A stretch of DNA of 64,000 bases from positions 1 through 64,000 of the forward strand of contig NZ_LMDE01000015.1 in assembly GCF_001425025.1 (NCBI RefSeq), written 5' to 3'. This stretch comes from Nocardioides sp. Root122 (GTDB lineage Bacteria; Actinomycetota; Actinomycetes; Propionibacteriales; Nocardioidaceae). A model generated the notes under the pieces. That model did no database searches. It was not told the origin of the DNA and worked only from the letters and a program-made list of their open reading frames with translations. This document shows, piece after piece, positions 49,407 to 59,168 of this stretch. The translations under genes and the position numbers were made by a program. Every line of letters begins with the position of its first letter. Position 1 is the stretch's first letter.

Positions 49407-50591
49407 GTGGAGCTGCGACGCGTGCTGGTGCCGGCCCTCGCCGGCGTGCTGCTGCTGACGGGCTGCACGGAGGACGCTGAGCGTCCCGACGCGCCCGAGG
49501 CGGTCACCGTCGCCTGGGCCGAGCAGCCGCTCCCGGCGCCGGCCGGCGCGCCGGGACGCACGGTCGTCCGCGACGCGGTGCAGTGCGGTGACGGGTGGTG
49601 GGTCGTCGGCGCGGTGCTGCTCGACCACCCCACGGAGACCCGCGACACCCGTCCGGCCGCCTGGTTCTCCCCCGACCGCGCGTCGTGGACCGCGGTCGAG
49701 GTGGACGCCACGACCTACTGGGGGCGCCGCGCGATCCTCGGCTCGGTCGCCTGCTCGCGCGGCAGGATCGCAGTGGTGGGTGCCCGCTCCGGGGGAGCCC
49801 ACGGGAACCCCCGGGTGACCACCTTCCGCCTCGACGGTGACCGGCTTGTCGACGTGCCCGCCCTGTTCATCCAGTACGGCGGGGTCACCGCCACCAACGT
49901 CGGACCCGTCGCCGGTGGGCCGACCGGCTGGCTGATCACGGGCAACCGGACCTCGGGCCCCGGGGTGTGGTTCACCGACGACCCGCGGGAGTTCACCCGC
50001 GTCGAGGAGGAGCCCGGCCTGACCGACGACGGCGACCTGGAGTCCCTGGCGCAGGGCGCCGGCTGGTCGGGGGAGGAGTGGGTGCTGGTCGGGTCTGGGG
50101 CGCGCACCGGCCGGCACCTCGACCCGGACCCGCTCGCCTGGACCTCGCCCGACGGGCTGACGTGGACACCGGACCCGATGCCGCCCGAGGAGGGCGTGCA
50201 GGACGTGCACCGGGTCGTCGCGCTCGACGGGGGGCGCGTGCTCGCCGTCGGTCGCAGCGAGGACGCGTTCGCGGCCTGGGTGCGCGGCGACGACGGCTGG
50301 GGTACGGCCGTGGGCTTCGGTGCCGTCGCCGACTCGTGGCGTGGCGCGCCGTACGTCGCGTCGCTGGTGCGCACGCCCGTCGGCGTGCTGGCCACCCTGA
50401 GCACCGGCGACCACTACGAGCTGTGGCAGACGTCCGACGGGGCGTCGTGGCAGCGGGCCGGCGTACCGCTCGAGCCGCAGACGGCGGGGGACCACTCCCT
50501 GGTCGCCGCCGAGGGCGACGCGCTGCTGCTCGTGGGGGACGCCGGCGACGGCGGGCACGTGTGGTCGGGGACCGTCGAGCCGGCGCAGTAG
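49407..50591 (+). CDS. Lipoprotein with a beta-propeller-like body
   Basis: A 394-residue exported protein with a lipobox (GVLLLTGC, Cys20) after a short basic start; GTG start. The body has repeated blocks with G-x-W-W/V-x-V-G and W-x-S-x-D-x-x-x-W motifs (AAWFSPDRASWTAVEV; LAWTSPDGLTWTPDPM; ELWQTSDGASWQRAGV), as in sialidase/BNR-like propellers. No catalytic residues are recognised. Its role at the cell surface is unknown. Confidence 0.72.
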   Translation: MELRRVLVPALAGVLLLTGCTEDAERPDAPEAVTVAWAEQPLPAPAGAPGRTVVRDAVQCGDGWWVVGAVLLDHPTETRDTRPAAWFSPDRASWTAVEVDATTYWGRRAILGSVACSRGRIAVVGARSGGAHGNPRVTTFRLDGDRLVDVPALFIQYGGVTATNVGPVAGGPTGWLITGNRTSGPGVWFTDDPREFTRVEEEPGLTDDGDLESLAQGAGWSGEEWVLVGSGARTGRHLDPDPLAWTSPDGLTWTPDPMPPEEGVQDVHRVVALDGGRVLAVGRSEDAFAAWVRGDDGWGTAVGFGAVADSWRGAPYVASLVRTPVGVLATLSTGDHYELWQTSDGASWQRAGVPLEPQTAGDHSLVAAEGDALLLVGDAGDGGHVWSGTVEPAQ

Positions 50592-50677
50592 TGCGTCGGA
50601 CCAGACCAGTGGTCCAGTGCGGGGCGCCCCGCTCCCGCCTGACCAGGGCCCGGGCAGTGCTGTTTCGATAACGAACC

Positions 50678-50744
50678 GGTCACGTCCGGTGTCGGGTATT
50701 TACGTGACCACTGTCACTCCATATGTTGTGCCGGACAACATATG
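50678..50744 (+). promoter_or_regulatory. Promoter and operator region of the xylFGH operon
   Basis: A 25-bp palindrome has perfect 10-base arms CATATGTTGT (50720-50729) and ACAACATATG (50735-50744). Just upstream GTGA-N6-TCAC (50704-50717) matches the CRP-type core. GGTCACGT (50678-50685) and ACGTGACC (50702-50709) form a wider inverted repeat. A promoter TTTACG-N17-TATGTT (50699-50727) runs through both. CRP-like activation and repression by a sugar-responsive regulator, such as the ROK protein of the operon, would fit. Confidence 0.6.
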
Positions 50745-50807
50745 CGCGGAGGCGTGGCGATCAGCCGTGGACCGACGTGCGATCGAAATCGCTAGGAGGC
50801 GGTTCGT

Positions 50808-51905
50808 GTGAAGCGGAAGCACAGTTTGGTCCTGGTCCCCCTGCTCGGTCTCTCGATGGCGCTCACCGCCTGTGGCGGCGACGACAGCGACTCGGGCGAC
50901 AGCGGCAGCGACAGCGGCGGCAGCAGCGAGGCGCAGGGCAAGATCGGCGTCATCCTCCCCGACACCGAGTCCTCGGTGCGCTGGGAGAGCGCGGACCGCC
51001 CGGCCCTGGAGTCGGCCTTCAAGGAGGCCGGTGTCGACTACGACATCCAGAACGCCGAGGGCGACGCGAACAAGATGACCCAGATCGCCGACTCGATGAT
51101 CGGCAACGGCGTCACCGTCCTCGCGATCGTCAACCTCGACTCCGAGTCCGGCGCGGCGATCCAGGAGAAGGCCAAGTCCCAGGGCGTGGCCACCATCGAC
51201 TACGACCGCCTCACCCTCGGTGGCTCCGCCGAGTACTACGTGTCCTTCGACAACACCAAGGTCGGCGAGCTGCAGGGCCAGGGCCTCGCGGACTGCCTCG
51301 GCGACAAGGACGCCAACATCGTCTACCTCAACGGCTCGCCCACCGACAACAACGCCACCCTGTTTGCCGAGGGCGCCCACAGCGTGCTCGACGAGATGAG
51401 CAACTACAAGGTCGTCGGCGAGCAGGCCGTCCCCGACTGGGACAACGAGCAGGCTGCCACGATCTTCCAGCAGCTCTACACCGCGGCCGACGGCAAGGTC
51501 GACGGCGTGCTCGCGGCCAACGACGGTCTCGGCGGCGCGGCCATCAACATCCTCGAGGGCGCCGGCCAGGCCGGCAAGGTCCCGGTCACCGGCCAGGACG
51601 CCACCGTCGAGGGCCTGCAGAACGTCCTCTCCGGCACCCAGTGCATGACGGTCTACAAGTCCGCCACGCAGGAGGCCGGCGCGCTGGCCGACGTCGCCAT
51701 CGCGCTCGCCAACGGCGACAAGGCCGAGACCACCGGCACCACGGTCGACTCCTCGGACGACAGCGAGGTCCCCTCGATCCTGCTCACCCCGCAGTCCATC
51801 ACCAAGGACAACGTGGGCGACGTGATCGACGACGGCGGCCAGAAGGCCGAGGACGTCTGCGCGGGCAAGTTCGCCAAGCTGTGCCAGAAGGCCGGCATCT
51901 CCTGA
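50808..51905 (+). CDS. xylF: Sugar ABC transporter substrate-binding lipoprotein (XylF-like)
   Basis: A 365-residue exported binding protein (lipobox ALTACGG, Cys22; then a Ser/Asp/Gly linker). The periplasmic-binding fold of the ribose/xylose group is seen in GKIGVILPDTESSVRWESAD, SQGVATIDYDRL and GVLAANDGLGGAAINIL. The RWE and AND motifs are typical of XylF. GTG start with AGGAGG upstream. It is followed by a strong hairpin that may raise its level relative to the membrane genes. Xylose as substrate is inferred from xylA and xylB nearby. Confidence 0.9.
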   Translation: MKRKHSLVLVPLLGLSMALTACGGDDSDSGDSGSDSGGSSEAQGKIGVILPDTESSVRWESADRPALESAFKEAGVDYDIQNAEGDANKMTQIADSMIGNGVTVLAIVNLDSESGAAIQEKAKSQGVATIDYDRLTLGGSAEYYVSFDNTKVGELQGQGLADCLGDKDANIVYLNGSPTDNNATLFAEGAHSVLDEMSNYKVVGEQAVPDWDNEQAATIFQQLYTAADGKVDGVLAANDGLGGAAINILEGAGQAGKVPVTGQDATVEGLQNVLSGTQCMTVYKSATQEAGALADVAIALANGDKAETTGTTVDSSDDSEVPSILLTPQSITKDNVGDVIDDGGQKAEDVCAGKFAKLCQKAGIS

Positions 51906-51939
51906 TCCTGATCGGGACAGCCTGACCCTCTGCGGTACG

Positions 51940-51976
51940 ACGACGCCCGGGCCGGACCACTCGGCCCGGGCGTCGT
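51940..51976 (+). terminator. Intra-operon hairpin between xylF and xylG
   Basis: A perfect 14-bp stem pairs 51940-51953 with 51963-51976 across a 9-base loop. It lies 35 bases after xylF and 46 before the next gene. A partial terminator or 3'-end stabiliser here would give excess binding protein. Confidence 0.7.
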
Positions 51977-52021
51977 TCCCGTCCTCTCGCACAACAAATT
52001 CTGCTGATCGGAAGTGGCTTC

Positions 52022-52798
52022 ATGGTTCAACCGCTGCTCGAGCTGCGCGGAGTCAACAAGAGCTTCGGCGTGGTGCACGTCCTCCACGACGTCGACTTCG
52101 CCGTCTACCCGGGGCAGGTCACCGCCCTCGTCGGCGACAACGGCGCCGGCAAGTCGACCCTCGTCAAGATCATCGCCGGCATCTACGGCCGCGACAGTGG
52201 CGACTACTACTTCGACGGGCAGAAGGTCGAGGTGCACGGCCCGCGCGACGTCGCCGCCCTCGGCGTCGAGATCGTCTACCAGGACCTTGCGCTGTGCGAC
52301 AACCTCGACATCGTCCAGAACATGTTCCTCGGCCGTGAGGAGACCTCCCGCCTCGGGCTCGACGAGGTCAGCATGGAGACCCGCGCCCGCGAGACCCTGG
52401 CCTCCCTCTCCGTGCGCACCGTGAAGTCGGTCCGCCAGAGCGTGGCCAGCCTCTCCGGCGGCCAGCGCCAGACCGTCGCCATCGCGAAGGCGGTCCTCTG
52501 GAACTCCAAGGTCGTGCTCCTCGACGAGCCGACCGCCGCCCTCGGTGTGGCCCAGACCCGCCAGGTGCTCGACCTGGTCCGGCGTCTCGCCGACCACGGG
52601 CTCGGCGTCGTGCTGATCTCGCACAACATGGGCGACGTCTTCGAGGTCGCCGACCGCATCACCGCCCTCTACCTCGGCCAGGTGGCCGCGGACGTGCCCG
52701 CCAAGGACGTCACGCACAGCCAGGTCGTCGAGCTCATCACCGCTGGACGCTCCGGGGACCTCGGCATCGCCGAGGACTCCGCGAACGCGGCCGTCTGA
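52022..52798 (+). CDS. xylG: Sugar ABC transporter ATPase (single-domain XylG/FrcA type)
   Basis: A 258-residue ABC ATPase. Walker A is VGDNGAGKST (about 38-47), the signature VASLSGGQRQTVAIAKA and Walker B VVLLDEPTAALG. RbsA/XylG proteins of enterobacteria are tandem (about 500 residues); this one has one domain, as in the FrcA group, and would act as a homodimer. It is followed by the permease gene 23 bases on. Confidence 0.92.
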   Translation: MVQPLLELRGVNKSFGVVHVLHDVDFAVYPGQVTALVGDNGAGKSTLVKIIAGIYGRDSGDYYFDGQKVEVHGPRDVAALGVEIVYQDLALCDNLDIVQNMFLGREETSRLGLDEVSMETRARETLASLSVRTVKSVRQSVASLSGGQRQTVAIAKAVLWNSKVVLLDEPTAALGVAQTRQVLDLVRRLADHGLGVVLISHNMGDVFEVADRITALYLGQVAADVPAKDVTHSQVVELITAGRSGDLGIAEDSANAAV

Positions 52799-52821
52799 CC
52801 CGCCCGGACCGGAGACCACTC

Positions 52822-54087
52822 ATGACCGACGTCACCACCTCGACCCCGTCCGCGGGCTTCGACAACGACAACCGCCAGGCAGCCACGCTCGGCGACGCGT
52901 TCCGCGACTACCTCAACCGGCTGCGCGGCGGCGACATGGGCTCGCTCCCGGCCATCTTCGGCCTGGTCGTGCTGTTCGTCGTCTTCACCTCGCTCCACGA
53001 CCGGTTCCTCACCACCTACAACATGGCCAACCTGGTGATCCAGGCCGGCTCGATCATCGTGCTCGCGATGGGCATCGTCTTCGTGCTGCTGCTCGGCGAG
53101 ATCGACCTGTCCGCCGGTGTCGCCGGTGGCGCGTCGGCGACGGTGACCACCTTGATGCTGATCGACCACGACTGGATGTGGTGGCTGGCCACCCTCCTCG
53201 GCATGGCGGTCGGCGCCGTCATCGGCCTGGCCATCGGATCACTCGTGTCGGTCCTCGGCATCCCGTCGTTCGTCGTCACGCTCGCCTTCTTCCTCGGGCT
53301 GCAGGCGGTGCCGCTCAAGCTCATCGGCGCCGGCGGCTCGCTGCGATTCAACGACCCGGTCCTGCGCGGGCTGTCGATCAACAACGTCCCCGTCACAGCG
53401 GGCTGGATCGTGGCGGTGCTGATCGTGCTCGGCTTTGCCGCGTTGTCGCTCTACCGCTTCCGCTCCCTGTCGGCCAAGGGCCTGGTCCACCCGCCGATGG
53501 CCCTCGTCCTGCTGCGCATCGCCGTGCTCGCCGTGGTCGTCCTCGGGATCACCGCGCTGCTCAACTCCAACCGCGCGCCCAACCCCAACCTGTTCAACAT
53601 CAGCGGCATCCCCTGGGTGCTCCCCGTGGTGATCGCCCTGCTGCTGTTCTGGACCTTCGTCCTCACCAAGACCCGCTTCGGCCGGCACCTCTACGCGGTC
53701 GGCGGCAACGCCGAGGCCGCGCGCCGGGCCGGCATCAACGTGACTCGGGTGCGCATCTCGGCGTTCGTCATCTGCTCGGCCATGGCGGCCGTCGCGGGCC
53801 TGCTCTCCGCGTCCTACACCGGCAAGGTGTCGCCGGGAGCCGGTGGCGGCAACGACCTGCTCTACGCCGTGGGCGCCGCGGTCATCGGCGGCACCAGCCT
53901 CTTCGGTGGCCGGGGCCGGGCGATGGACGCCGTCGTCGGCGGCCTGGTGATCGCGACGATCCCCAACGGCCTGGGCCTGCTCAACCAGGCGAGCTACATC
54001 AACTTCATCGTCACCGGTGGCGTCCTGCTGCTGGCCGCGAGCGTGGATGCGATCTCGCGTCGCCGCCGTTCCTCGGCCGGCGTCTAG
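52822..54087 (+). CDS. xylH: Sugar ABC transporter permease (XylH-like)
   Basis: A 421-residue permease of the RbsC/XylH family with about ten to twelve membrane helices. Typical parts are MANLVIQAGSIIVLAMGIVFVLL, GEIDLSAGVAGG, GIPSFVVTLAFFLGLQ and the late motif GNDLLYAVGAAVIGGTSLFGGRG. The extra length and the central loop (about 200-250) are as in XylH. It is cotranscribed with xylF, xylG and the ROK regulator that follows after 9 bases. Confidence 0.93.
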   Translation: MTDVTTSTPSAGFDNDNRQAATLGDAFRDYLNRLRGGDMGSLPAIFGLVVLFVVFTSLHDRFLTTYNMANLVIQAGSIIVLAMGIVFVLLLGEIDLSAGVAGGASATVTTLMLIDHDWMWWLATLLGMAVGAVIGLAIGSLVSVLGIPSFVVTLAFFLGLQAVPLKLIGAGGSLRFNDPVLRGLSINNVPVTAGWIVAVLIVLGFAALSLYRFRSLSAKGLVHPPMALVLLRIAVLAVVVLGITALLNSNRAPNPNLFNISGIPWVLPVVIALLLFWTFVLTKTRFGRHLYAVGGNAEAARRAGINVTRVRISAFVICSAMAAVAGLLSASYTGKVSPGAGGGNDLLYAVGAAVIGGTSLFGGRGRAMDAVVGGLVIATIPNGLGLLNQASYINFIVTGGVLLLAASVDAISRRRRSSAGV

Positions 54088-54096
54088 GCCACGATC

Positions 54097-55326
54097 ATGA
54101 GCCCGCAGCGGCGCGCGGGCCTCGGGACCAACCAGGAGGCCGTCCGGCGCCACAACCTCGGCACGTTGCTCCGGCACGTCCACGGCGCCGGACAGATCTC
54201 GCGCGCCGAGCTGACCAGCCTGATGGGGCTCAACCGGAGCACCATCGCCGGGCTGGTCGGTGAGCTCGAGTCCCTGGGCATCTCGGAGCGCGCCATGCCC
54301 GCGGACGGCCCGCGGCAGGGAGCCGGGCGCCCGTCCGCCGGGGTACGGATCGCGGCCGAGGGTCCGTTCGTCATCGCGGTCGACCTCGGCGTCGACCGGG
54401 CCGTGGTGGCCCGGGTCGGACTGGGTGGGCGGGTGCTGGAGCGGGCGCAGGCGCCGGTCCACAGCGACGGCGAGGCGTGGCAGGTGGGCGCCGCAGTGGC
54501 GGCACTCATCCGCCGGGTCGTCGAGGGCGCTCCGGCGGCGGCGCCGCTGGTCGGCATCGGCATCAGCGTCCCCGGCCTGGTCCGGCGCAACGACGGGCTG
54601 ATCCGGCTGGCGCCGAACCTGGAGTGGCACGACGTGTCCTTCGGCGGCATCGTGCTGGCCGCACTGGGTCTCGACGTCCCGGTGTCGCTCGCCAACGACG
54701 CCGACCTCGGTGCGCTCGCCGAGCACATCCGCGGCGCGGGCGTGGGCATCGACGACCTGATCTACGTCTCGGGCAACGTCGGCGTGGGCGCCGGCGTGAT
54801 CACCGGCGGCGTCCGGCTCGAGGGCGCCGGCGGCTACGCCGGCGAGGTGGGCCACCTCCGCTTCAACCCGCAGGGTCGGCCGTGCCACTGCGGAAACCGC
54901 GGCTGCTGGGAGACCGAGGTCGGTGGGCACGCCATCGCCGAGGCGATCAGCTGTCCCCCCGACAAGGTGGCCCAGCTCGACGAGGTGCTCGAGGGCTACA
55001 CCACGCCGACGCCGGAGCTGCGTGCCACCGGCACCGCCCTCGGCCACGGCCTGGCGAGCATCGTCAACACGTTCAACCCGCGGCTGATCGTGCTCGGCGG
55101 CTACTTCCGCTCGCTGTACCCCCTCGTCCGCGGCGAGGTCAACGCCGGCCTCGCCGACCGGGCGCTCCCCGCGCCGCTGGAGTCGGTCACCCTGGCCCTG
55201 CCGGGGCTGGGCTCCGACTCGGCCCTGCTCGGCGCGGCCGAGATCGCCCTCGAGCCGCTGTTCGTCGATCCGGTCGCCGCGCTGGGCTCAGCCCTCGTCG
55301 ACGTCGGCTCGCTCCTCGCCGTCTGA
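54097..55326 (+). CDS. ROK-family transcriptional regulator
   Basis: A 409-residue repressor. An N-terminal winged helix (about 15-75, RAELTSLMGLNRSTIAGLVGEL) is joined to a sugar-kinase-like ROK domain. FVIAVDLGVDRAVVARVGLG is the ATP-like loop region, and CHCGNRGCWETEVG holds the structural zinc cysteines. As fourth gene of the xylFGH operon it probably controls that operon, perhaps at the 25-bp palindrome before xylF. It is convergent with a second ROK gene. Confidence 0.9.
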   Translation: MSPQRRAGLGTNQEAVRRHNLGTLLRHVHGAGQISRAELTSLMGLNRSTIAGLVGELESLGISERAMPADGPRQGAGRPSAGVRIAAEGPFVIAVDLGVDRAVVARVGLGGRVLERAQAPVHSDGEAWQVGAAVAALIRRVVEGAPAAAPLVGIGISVPGLVRRNDGLIRLAPNLEWHDVSFGGIVLAALGLDVPVSLANDADLGALAEHIRGAGVGIDDLIYVSGNVGVGAGVITGGVRLEGAGGYAGEVGHLRFNPQGRPCHCGNRGCWETEVGGHAIAEAISCPPDKVAQLDEVLEGYTTPTPELRATGTALGHGLASIVNTFNPRLIVLGGYFRSLYPLVRGEVNAGLADRALPAPLESVTLALPGLGSDSALLGAAEIALEPLFVDPVAALGSALVDVGSLLAV

Positions 55327-55358
55327 GCCCCGCGCCACCGGCCACCCGGAGGGCTCAG
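55323..55358. terminator. Possible bidirectional hairpin between the two convergent ROK genes
   Basis: CTGAGCCC (55323-55330) and GGGCTCAG (55351-55358) are perfect 8-base arms with a 20-base loop. Each arm contains the stop codon of one of the two convergent genes. Confidence 0.45.
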
Positions 55359-56557
55359 GCCGGCCCCCACGCACCCGGGTCGGCGAGGTCGAGCTCACCG
55401 CTGAAGACCGGGCCGAGCGACTGCTCCGCCGCGCCGAGGGCAGCGGCCTGGATGCCGAGCGTGCTCAGCCTCAGCTCGGGGCGCACCTGCACGGCCGAGG
55501 CGAGTCGCTCGTCGAGGGTGCGGCGGGCGGGCTCGAGCACGAGGTCGCCCAGCGGCGCGAAGTAGCCGCCGAGCACCACGACCTCGGGGTCGAGCACGCT
55601 GCTGAGCATGGCGATGCCCAGGCCGATGTCGCGACCCACCCGGGCCAGCCCGTCCCGCACCGCCGGGTCGTCCGCGGCGCGGGCGGCGACCGCCTCGGCG
55701 GTGCGCAGCGGGGTGTCGAGCTCCGGCATGCCGACGGCCGCGAGCATCGCGTGCAGGCCGACCGACGCCTCCCAGCATCCGCGCCGGCCACATCCGCACA
55801 GGGCGCTCGAGTCGCCGACGGGCATGTGGCCGACCTCGCCGGCGAACCCGGCGCCGCCACGCATGAGCTCACCGTCCTGGACGATGCCGGCGCCGATGCC
55901 GACGGTGCCCGTGAGGTAGAGCGCGTGGGCGACCCCGACCGCGGCGCCGTGGTGTGACTCGGCGTACGCCGCACAGTTGGCGTCGTTGCTCAGCCGGACC
56001 CGGCCGCCGGGCACGAGCGCGCCGATCGCGTCGGCCAGCCCGGCGCCCTCGACGGCGAGGTTGGGTGCCCACGCCACCGTGCGGTTGTCCCCGCGCACCA
56101 GGGCGGGGACGGCCAGCGTGCTCCCGACGACGGTCCGGTCCGGACCGGCGTGCCCGGCGACGGCGTCGCGGGCGAGCTCGAGCAGGGCGCCGTTGACCGC
56201 GTGCCGGCTCTCGCTGAAGAGGACCTCGCCGGCCAGGTCGAGCACCACGGCCGAGACGTAGTCGACGTTGAGCTCGAGCCCGAGGGCGACGAAGCGGTCA
56301 CCCGCCAGCCGGACCGGGCGGCCCGGGCGGCCGCGGACGCCCGGGCGCGAGCCACCCTCCGCCACGGCGCCGGCCGCCTCGAGGTCGGCCACGATCACGC
56401 TGATCGTCGCCTTGGCCAGGCCGGTCTGCTTGGCCAGCTCCGCCCGGGTGGAGGCGCCCTGCTGGCGCAGGGCGCGCAGCACCACCGCGGTGTTCTGACG
56501 ACGCAGCCCCTCGGTGCCGGCGGTCGGCTTCGCCGGTCCGGTCGAGGGGCTGGTCAT
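55355..56557 (-). CDS. xylR: ROK-family xylose repressor XylR
   Basis: A 400-residue ROK regulator. The winged helix (about 20-75) has STRAELAKQTGLAKATISVIVADLE; the ROK domain has FVALGLELNVDYVSAVVLDL, the zinc motif CGCGRRGCWEASVG and LDPEVVVLGGYFAPLGD. It is third in xylB-xylA-xylR, 23 bases after xylA. It is the likely owner of the dyad in the xylB promoter and so autoregulated. It differs from the first ROK protein in most non-motif residues. Confidence 0.9.
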   Translation of the reverse strand: MTSPSTGPAKPTAGTEGLRRQNTAVVLRALRQQGASTRAELAKQTGLAKATISVIVADLEAAGAVAEGGSRPGVRGRPGRPVRLAGDRFVALGLELNVDYVSAVVLDLAGEVLFSESRHAVNGALLELARDAVAGHAGPDRTVVGSTLAVPALVRGDNRTVAWAPNLAVEGAGLADAIGALVPGGRVRLSNDANCAAYAESHHGAAVGVAHALYLTGTVGIGAGIVQDGELMRGGAGFAGEVGHMPVGDSSALCGCGRRGCWEASVGLHAMLAAVGMPELDTPLRTAEAVAARAADDPAVRDGLARVGRDIGLGIAMLSSVLDPEVVVLGGYFAPLGDLVLEPARRTLDERLASAVQVRPELRLSTLGIQAAALGAAEQSLGPVFSGELDLADPGAWGPA

Positions 56558-56580
56558 GGTGCGAGGGATGGTCGGACGTC

Positions 56581-57747
56581 TCAGCGGACGCCGTAGAGGT
56601 GCTCGAGCGCGAGCTGGTCGAGGTGCTCGGTCGCCGCACCGATCGTGGCGAGCGCCTCCGGGTCCGGGAGCGGCCAGTCGAGGAGCTGCTGCCAGCCCTC
56701 GCCGTCACCGAGCGTGGGCTGGGCGAGCTCCGGGAGCCGGGCGGCCTCGAGCGCTGCCTGCACCTCGGGGTCGGCCCGGAAGGCCTTCACCTTCTCGCGC
56801 AGGATCAGGTAGTTGCGCATGTTGGCCGCGGCGCTGACCCACACGCCGTCCTCGTCCTCGATGCGGGAGGGCTTGAAGTCGAAGTGCACCGGGCCGTCGT
56901 AGCCGCCGGCGAGCAGCGCGTCGACCACCCAGAAGGCACCGCGCACGTTGCCGGCGCCGAAGCGCAGGTCCTGGTCGTACTTCGGGCCGTTCTGGCCGTT
57001 GAGGTCGATGTGGTAGAGCTTGCCCTGCCACAGCGCCTGCGCGTAGCCGGCGGCAGCGTTCATGCCGGCCATCTCCTCGTGCCCGATCTCCGGGTTCACG
57101 CCGACCAGCTCGGGGCGCTCCAGCTGGTTGATGAACGCCAGCGCGTGGCCGATCGTCGGCAGCAGGATGTCGCCGCGGGGCTCGTTGGGCTTGGGCTCGA
57201 TCGCGAAGCGCAGGTCGTAGCCCTTCTCTACGACGTAGTCGCCGAGGAGGTCGAAGGCCTCCTTCATCCGGTCGAGGGCCACGGCGGTGTCCTGGGAGGC
57301 GCCGTACTCCGCGCCCTCGCGCCCGCCCCAGGCGACGTACACCTTCGCGCCGAGCTCGGCGGCGAGGTCGATGTTGCGCATCACCTTGCGGAGCGCGAAG
57401 CGGCGGATCTCGCGGTTGTTGTTGGTGAAGCCGCCGGCCTTGAAGACCGGGTGGCTGAACAGGTTGGTGGTGGCGGTGGTGACCACCAGGCCGGTGTCGG
57501 CGAGACCCTTCTTGAACCGGTCGATGATCGCGTCGCGGGTCGCGTCGTCGCTGCCGAACGGGATCACGTCGTCGTCGTGGAAGTTGACGCCGTAGGCGCC
57601 GAGCTCGGCGAGCTTCTCGAGCGAGTGCACGGTGTCCATCGGCGGACGGGTCGCCCCGCCGAACGGGTCGACGCCCTGCCAGCCGACGGTCCAGAGACCG
57701 AAGGAGAACTTGTCCTCGGGGGTGGGGGTGGGGATCTGGGTGCTCAT
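56581..57747 (-). CDS. xylA: Xylose isomerase XylA
   Basis: Xylose isomerase (388 residues, the short class I form usual in actinomycetes) converts D-xylose to D-xylulose. Key parts are [34 protein letters not shown] (catalytic His), [26 protein letters not shown] (metal Glu), [15 protein letters not shown] and [17 protein letters not shown]. All metal ligands appear present. The ATG at 57747 overlaps the xylB stop by four bases. Confidence 0.97.
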   Translation of the reverse strand: MSTQIPTPTPEDKFSFGLWTVGWQGVDPFGGATRPPMDTVHSLEKLAELGAYGVNFHDDDVIPFGSDDATRDAIIDRFKKGLADTGLVVTTATTNLFSHPVFKAGGFTNNNREIRRFALRKVMRNIDLAAELGAKVYVAWGGREGAEYGASQDTAVALDRMKEAFDLLGDYVVEKGYDLRFAIEPKPNEPRGDILLPTIGHALAFINQLERPELVGVNPEIGHEEMAGMNAAAGYAQALWQGKLYHIDLNGQNGPKYDQDLRFGAGNVRGAFWVVDALLAGGYDGPVHFDFKPSRIEDEDGVWVSAAANMRNYLILREKVKAFRADPEVQAALEAARLPELAQPTLGDGEGWQQLLDWPLPDPEALATIGAATEHLDQLALEHLYGVR

Positions 57748-59162
57748 CGGGTGCCTTCCGTTCGGGTGGTCGGGGGAGTGGTCCAGGGAGCGGTGCGCTC
57801 GCGGAGGTCGGCGTAGGACTCGCGCACCTGCGAGGTCGGGTCGGCCTCGAGGACCGTGGTCTCGGGGGACGGCCACTGCGGGGGCTCGGTCGTCCCGGCG
57901 AGCGCCCAGGCAGCCTGCCGGGCCGCGCCGAGGGCGACGTACTCCGAGGGCGGCGGGAGGGTGACGGGCGCACCGAGCACGGCGGGAGCCAGGGCGCGCA
58001 GGGCCGCGCTGCGGGTCGCGCCGCCGACCATCAGCAGCCGGCGCGGCTGCTCGCCGGTCGCCGCTACGAGGGCGTCGACCGCGTCGGCGAGGGAGCAGAG
58101 CAGCGCTTCGTACGACGCCCGCGCGAGGTCGGCGCGCGTGGTGGCGGGCGTCAGGCCGGTCCAGGTGCCGACGGCGTCCGGACGGTTGGGGGTGCGCTCG
58201 CCGCCGTAGTAGGGGAGGAAGGTGGCCCCGCCAGCTCCGGGTGTGGAGCCCAGGGCGAGGTCGGCCAGCTGGTCGTGGTCGACGTCGAGCCAGCGGGCCT
58301 GCAGGTCCAGGATGCCGGCGGCGTTCATGGTCGTGACCATCGGCAGGAAGCCGCCGCTCGCGTCGGCGAAGCCGGTGACCACGCCGGTGCCGTCGGCGAC
58401 GGCCGTCGTGCTGATCGCCGACGCGACGCCGGAGGTGCCGACCGAGACGAGGACGTCACCCGGCTGCAGGGCCATGCCGAGGGCGGCGCCCATGTTGTCG
58501 CCGGTGCCACCGGCCAGCAGCGCGCCGGTCGCGGTCTGCCCGGCCGCGGCGCCGGGGGCGACGAGGCGCGGCAGGGCCGCTCCGTGCCCGAGGGCGAGCT
58601 CGAGGAGGTCGGGACGCCACTCGCCGTCGGCGGTCGCGAAGTAGCCGGTGCCGGAGGCGTCGCCGCGGTCGGTGAACGCGTCAGTCCCCGGCGCGGCCAG
58701 GTGGAGCGAGACGTGGTCGTGCGGCAGCCGCACGCTCGCCACCCTCGCGGCCCGCTCGGGCTCGTGGTCGCGCAGCCACCGCAGCTTGGCGGAGGTGAAC
58801 GAGGCGACCAGGACGCTGCCGATCGCGTCGGCGCAGGCCTGGGGCCCGCCCATCTCGTCGATCAGGTCACGGGCGGCACCGGCCGAGCGGGTGTCGTTCC
58901 AGAGCAGCGCGTCGCGGACCGGCCTGCCGGACTCGTCGAGGGCGACCATGCCGTGCTGCTGGCCGGCGACCGCGACGGCGTCGGCGCGAGCGAGCAGGCC
59001 GTCGGTCGCCGTGTCGACGGCGCTGAGCCAGGCCGCCGGGTCGACCTCGGTGCCGGGAGGGTGCGGGGCCGTGCGCTGGTCGACCACCGTCCCGTCGTCC
59101 GCGTCGACGAGCAGCGCTTTGGTCGACTGGGTCGAGGAGTCGATGCCGAGGACGAGAGCCAC
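57744..59162 (-). CDS. xylB: Xylulokinase XylB
   Basis: FGGY-family kinase of 472 residues that phosphorylates xylulose. [20 protein letters not shown] is the phosphate-1 motif, [20 protein letters not shown] is substrate-side, and [15 protein letters not shown] plus [17 protein letters not shown] are the later ATPase motifs. It starts at GTG. The promoter ends 6 bases before this codon, so the mRNA is probably leaderless. It heads xylB-xylA-xylR. Confidence 0.95.
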   Translation of the reverse strand: MALVLGIDSSTQSTKALLVDADDGTVVDQRTAPHPPGTEVDPAAWLSAVDTATDGLLARADAVAVAGQQHGMVALDESGRPVRDALLWNDTRSAGAARDLIDEMGGPQACADAIGSVLVASFTSAKLRWLRDHEPERAARVASVRLPHDHVSLHLAAPGTDAFTDRGDASGTGYFATADGEWRPDLLELALGHGAALPRLVAPGAAAGQTATGALLAGGTGDNMGAALGMALQPGDVLVSVGTSGVASAISTTAVADGTGVVTGFADASGGFLPMVTTMNAAGILDLQARWLDVDHDQLADLALGSTPGAGGATFLPYYGGERTPNRPDAVGTWTGLTPATTRADLARASYEALLCSLADAVDALVAATGEQPRRLLMVGGATRSAALRALAPAVLGAPVTLPPPSEYVALGAARQAAWALAGTTEPPQWPSPETTVLEADPTSQVRESYADLRERTAPWTTPPTTRTEGTR

Positions 59163-59168
59163 GTCACT

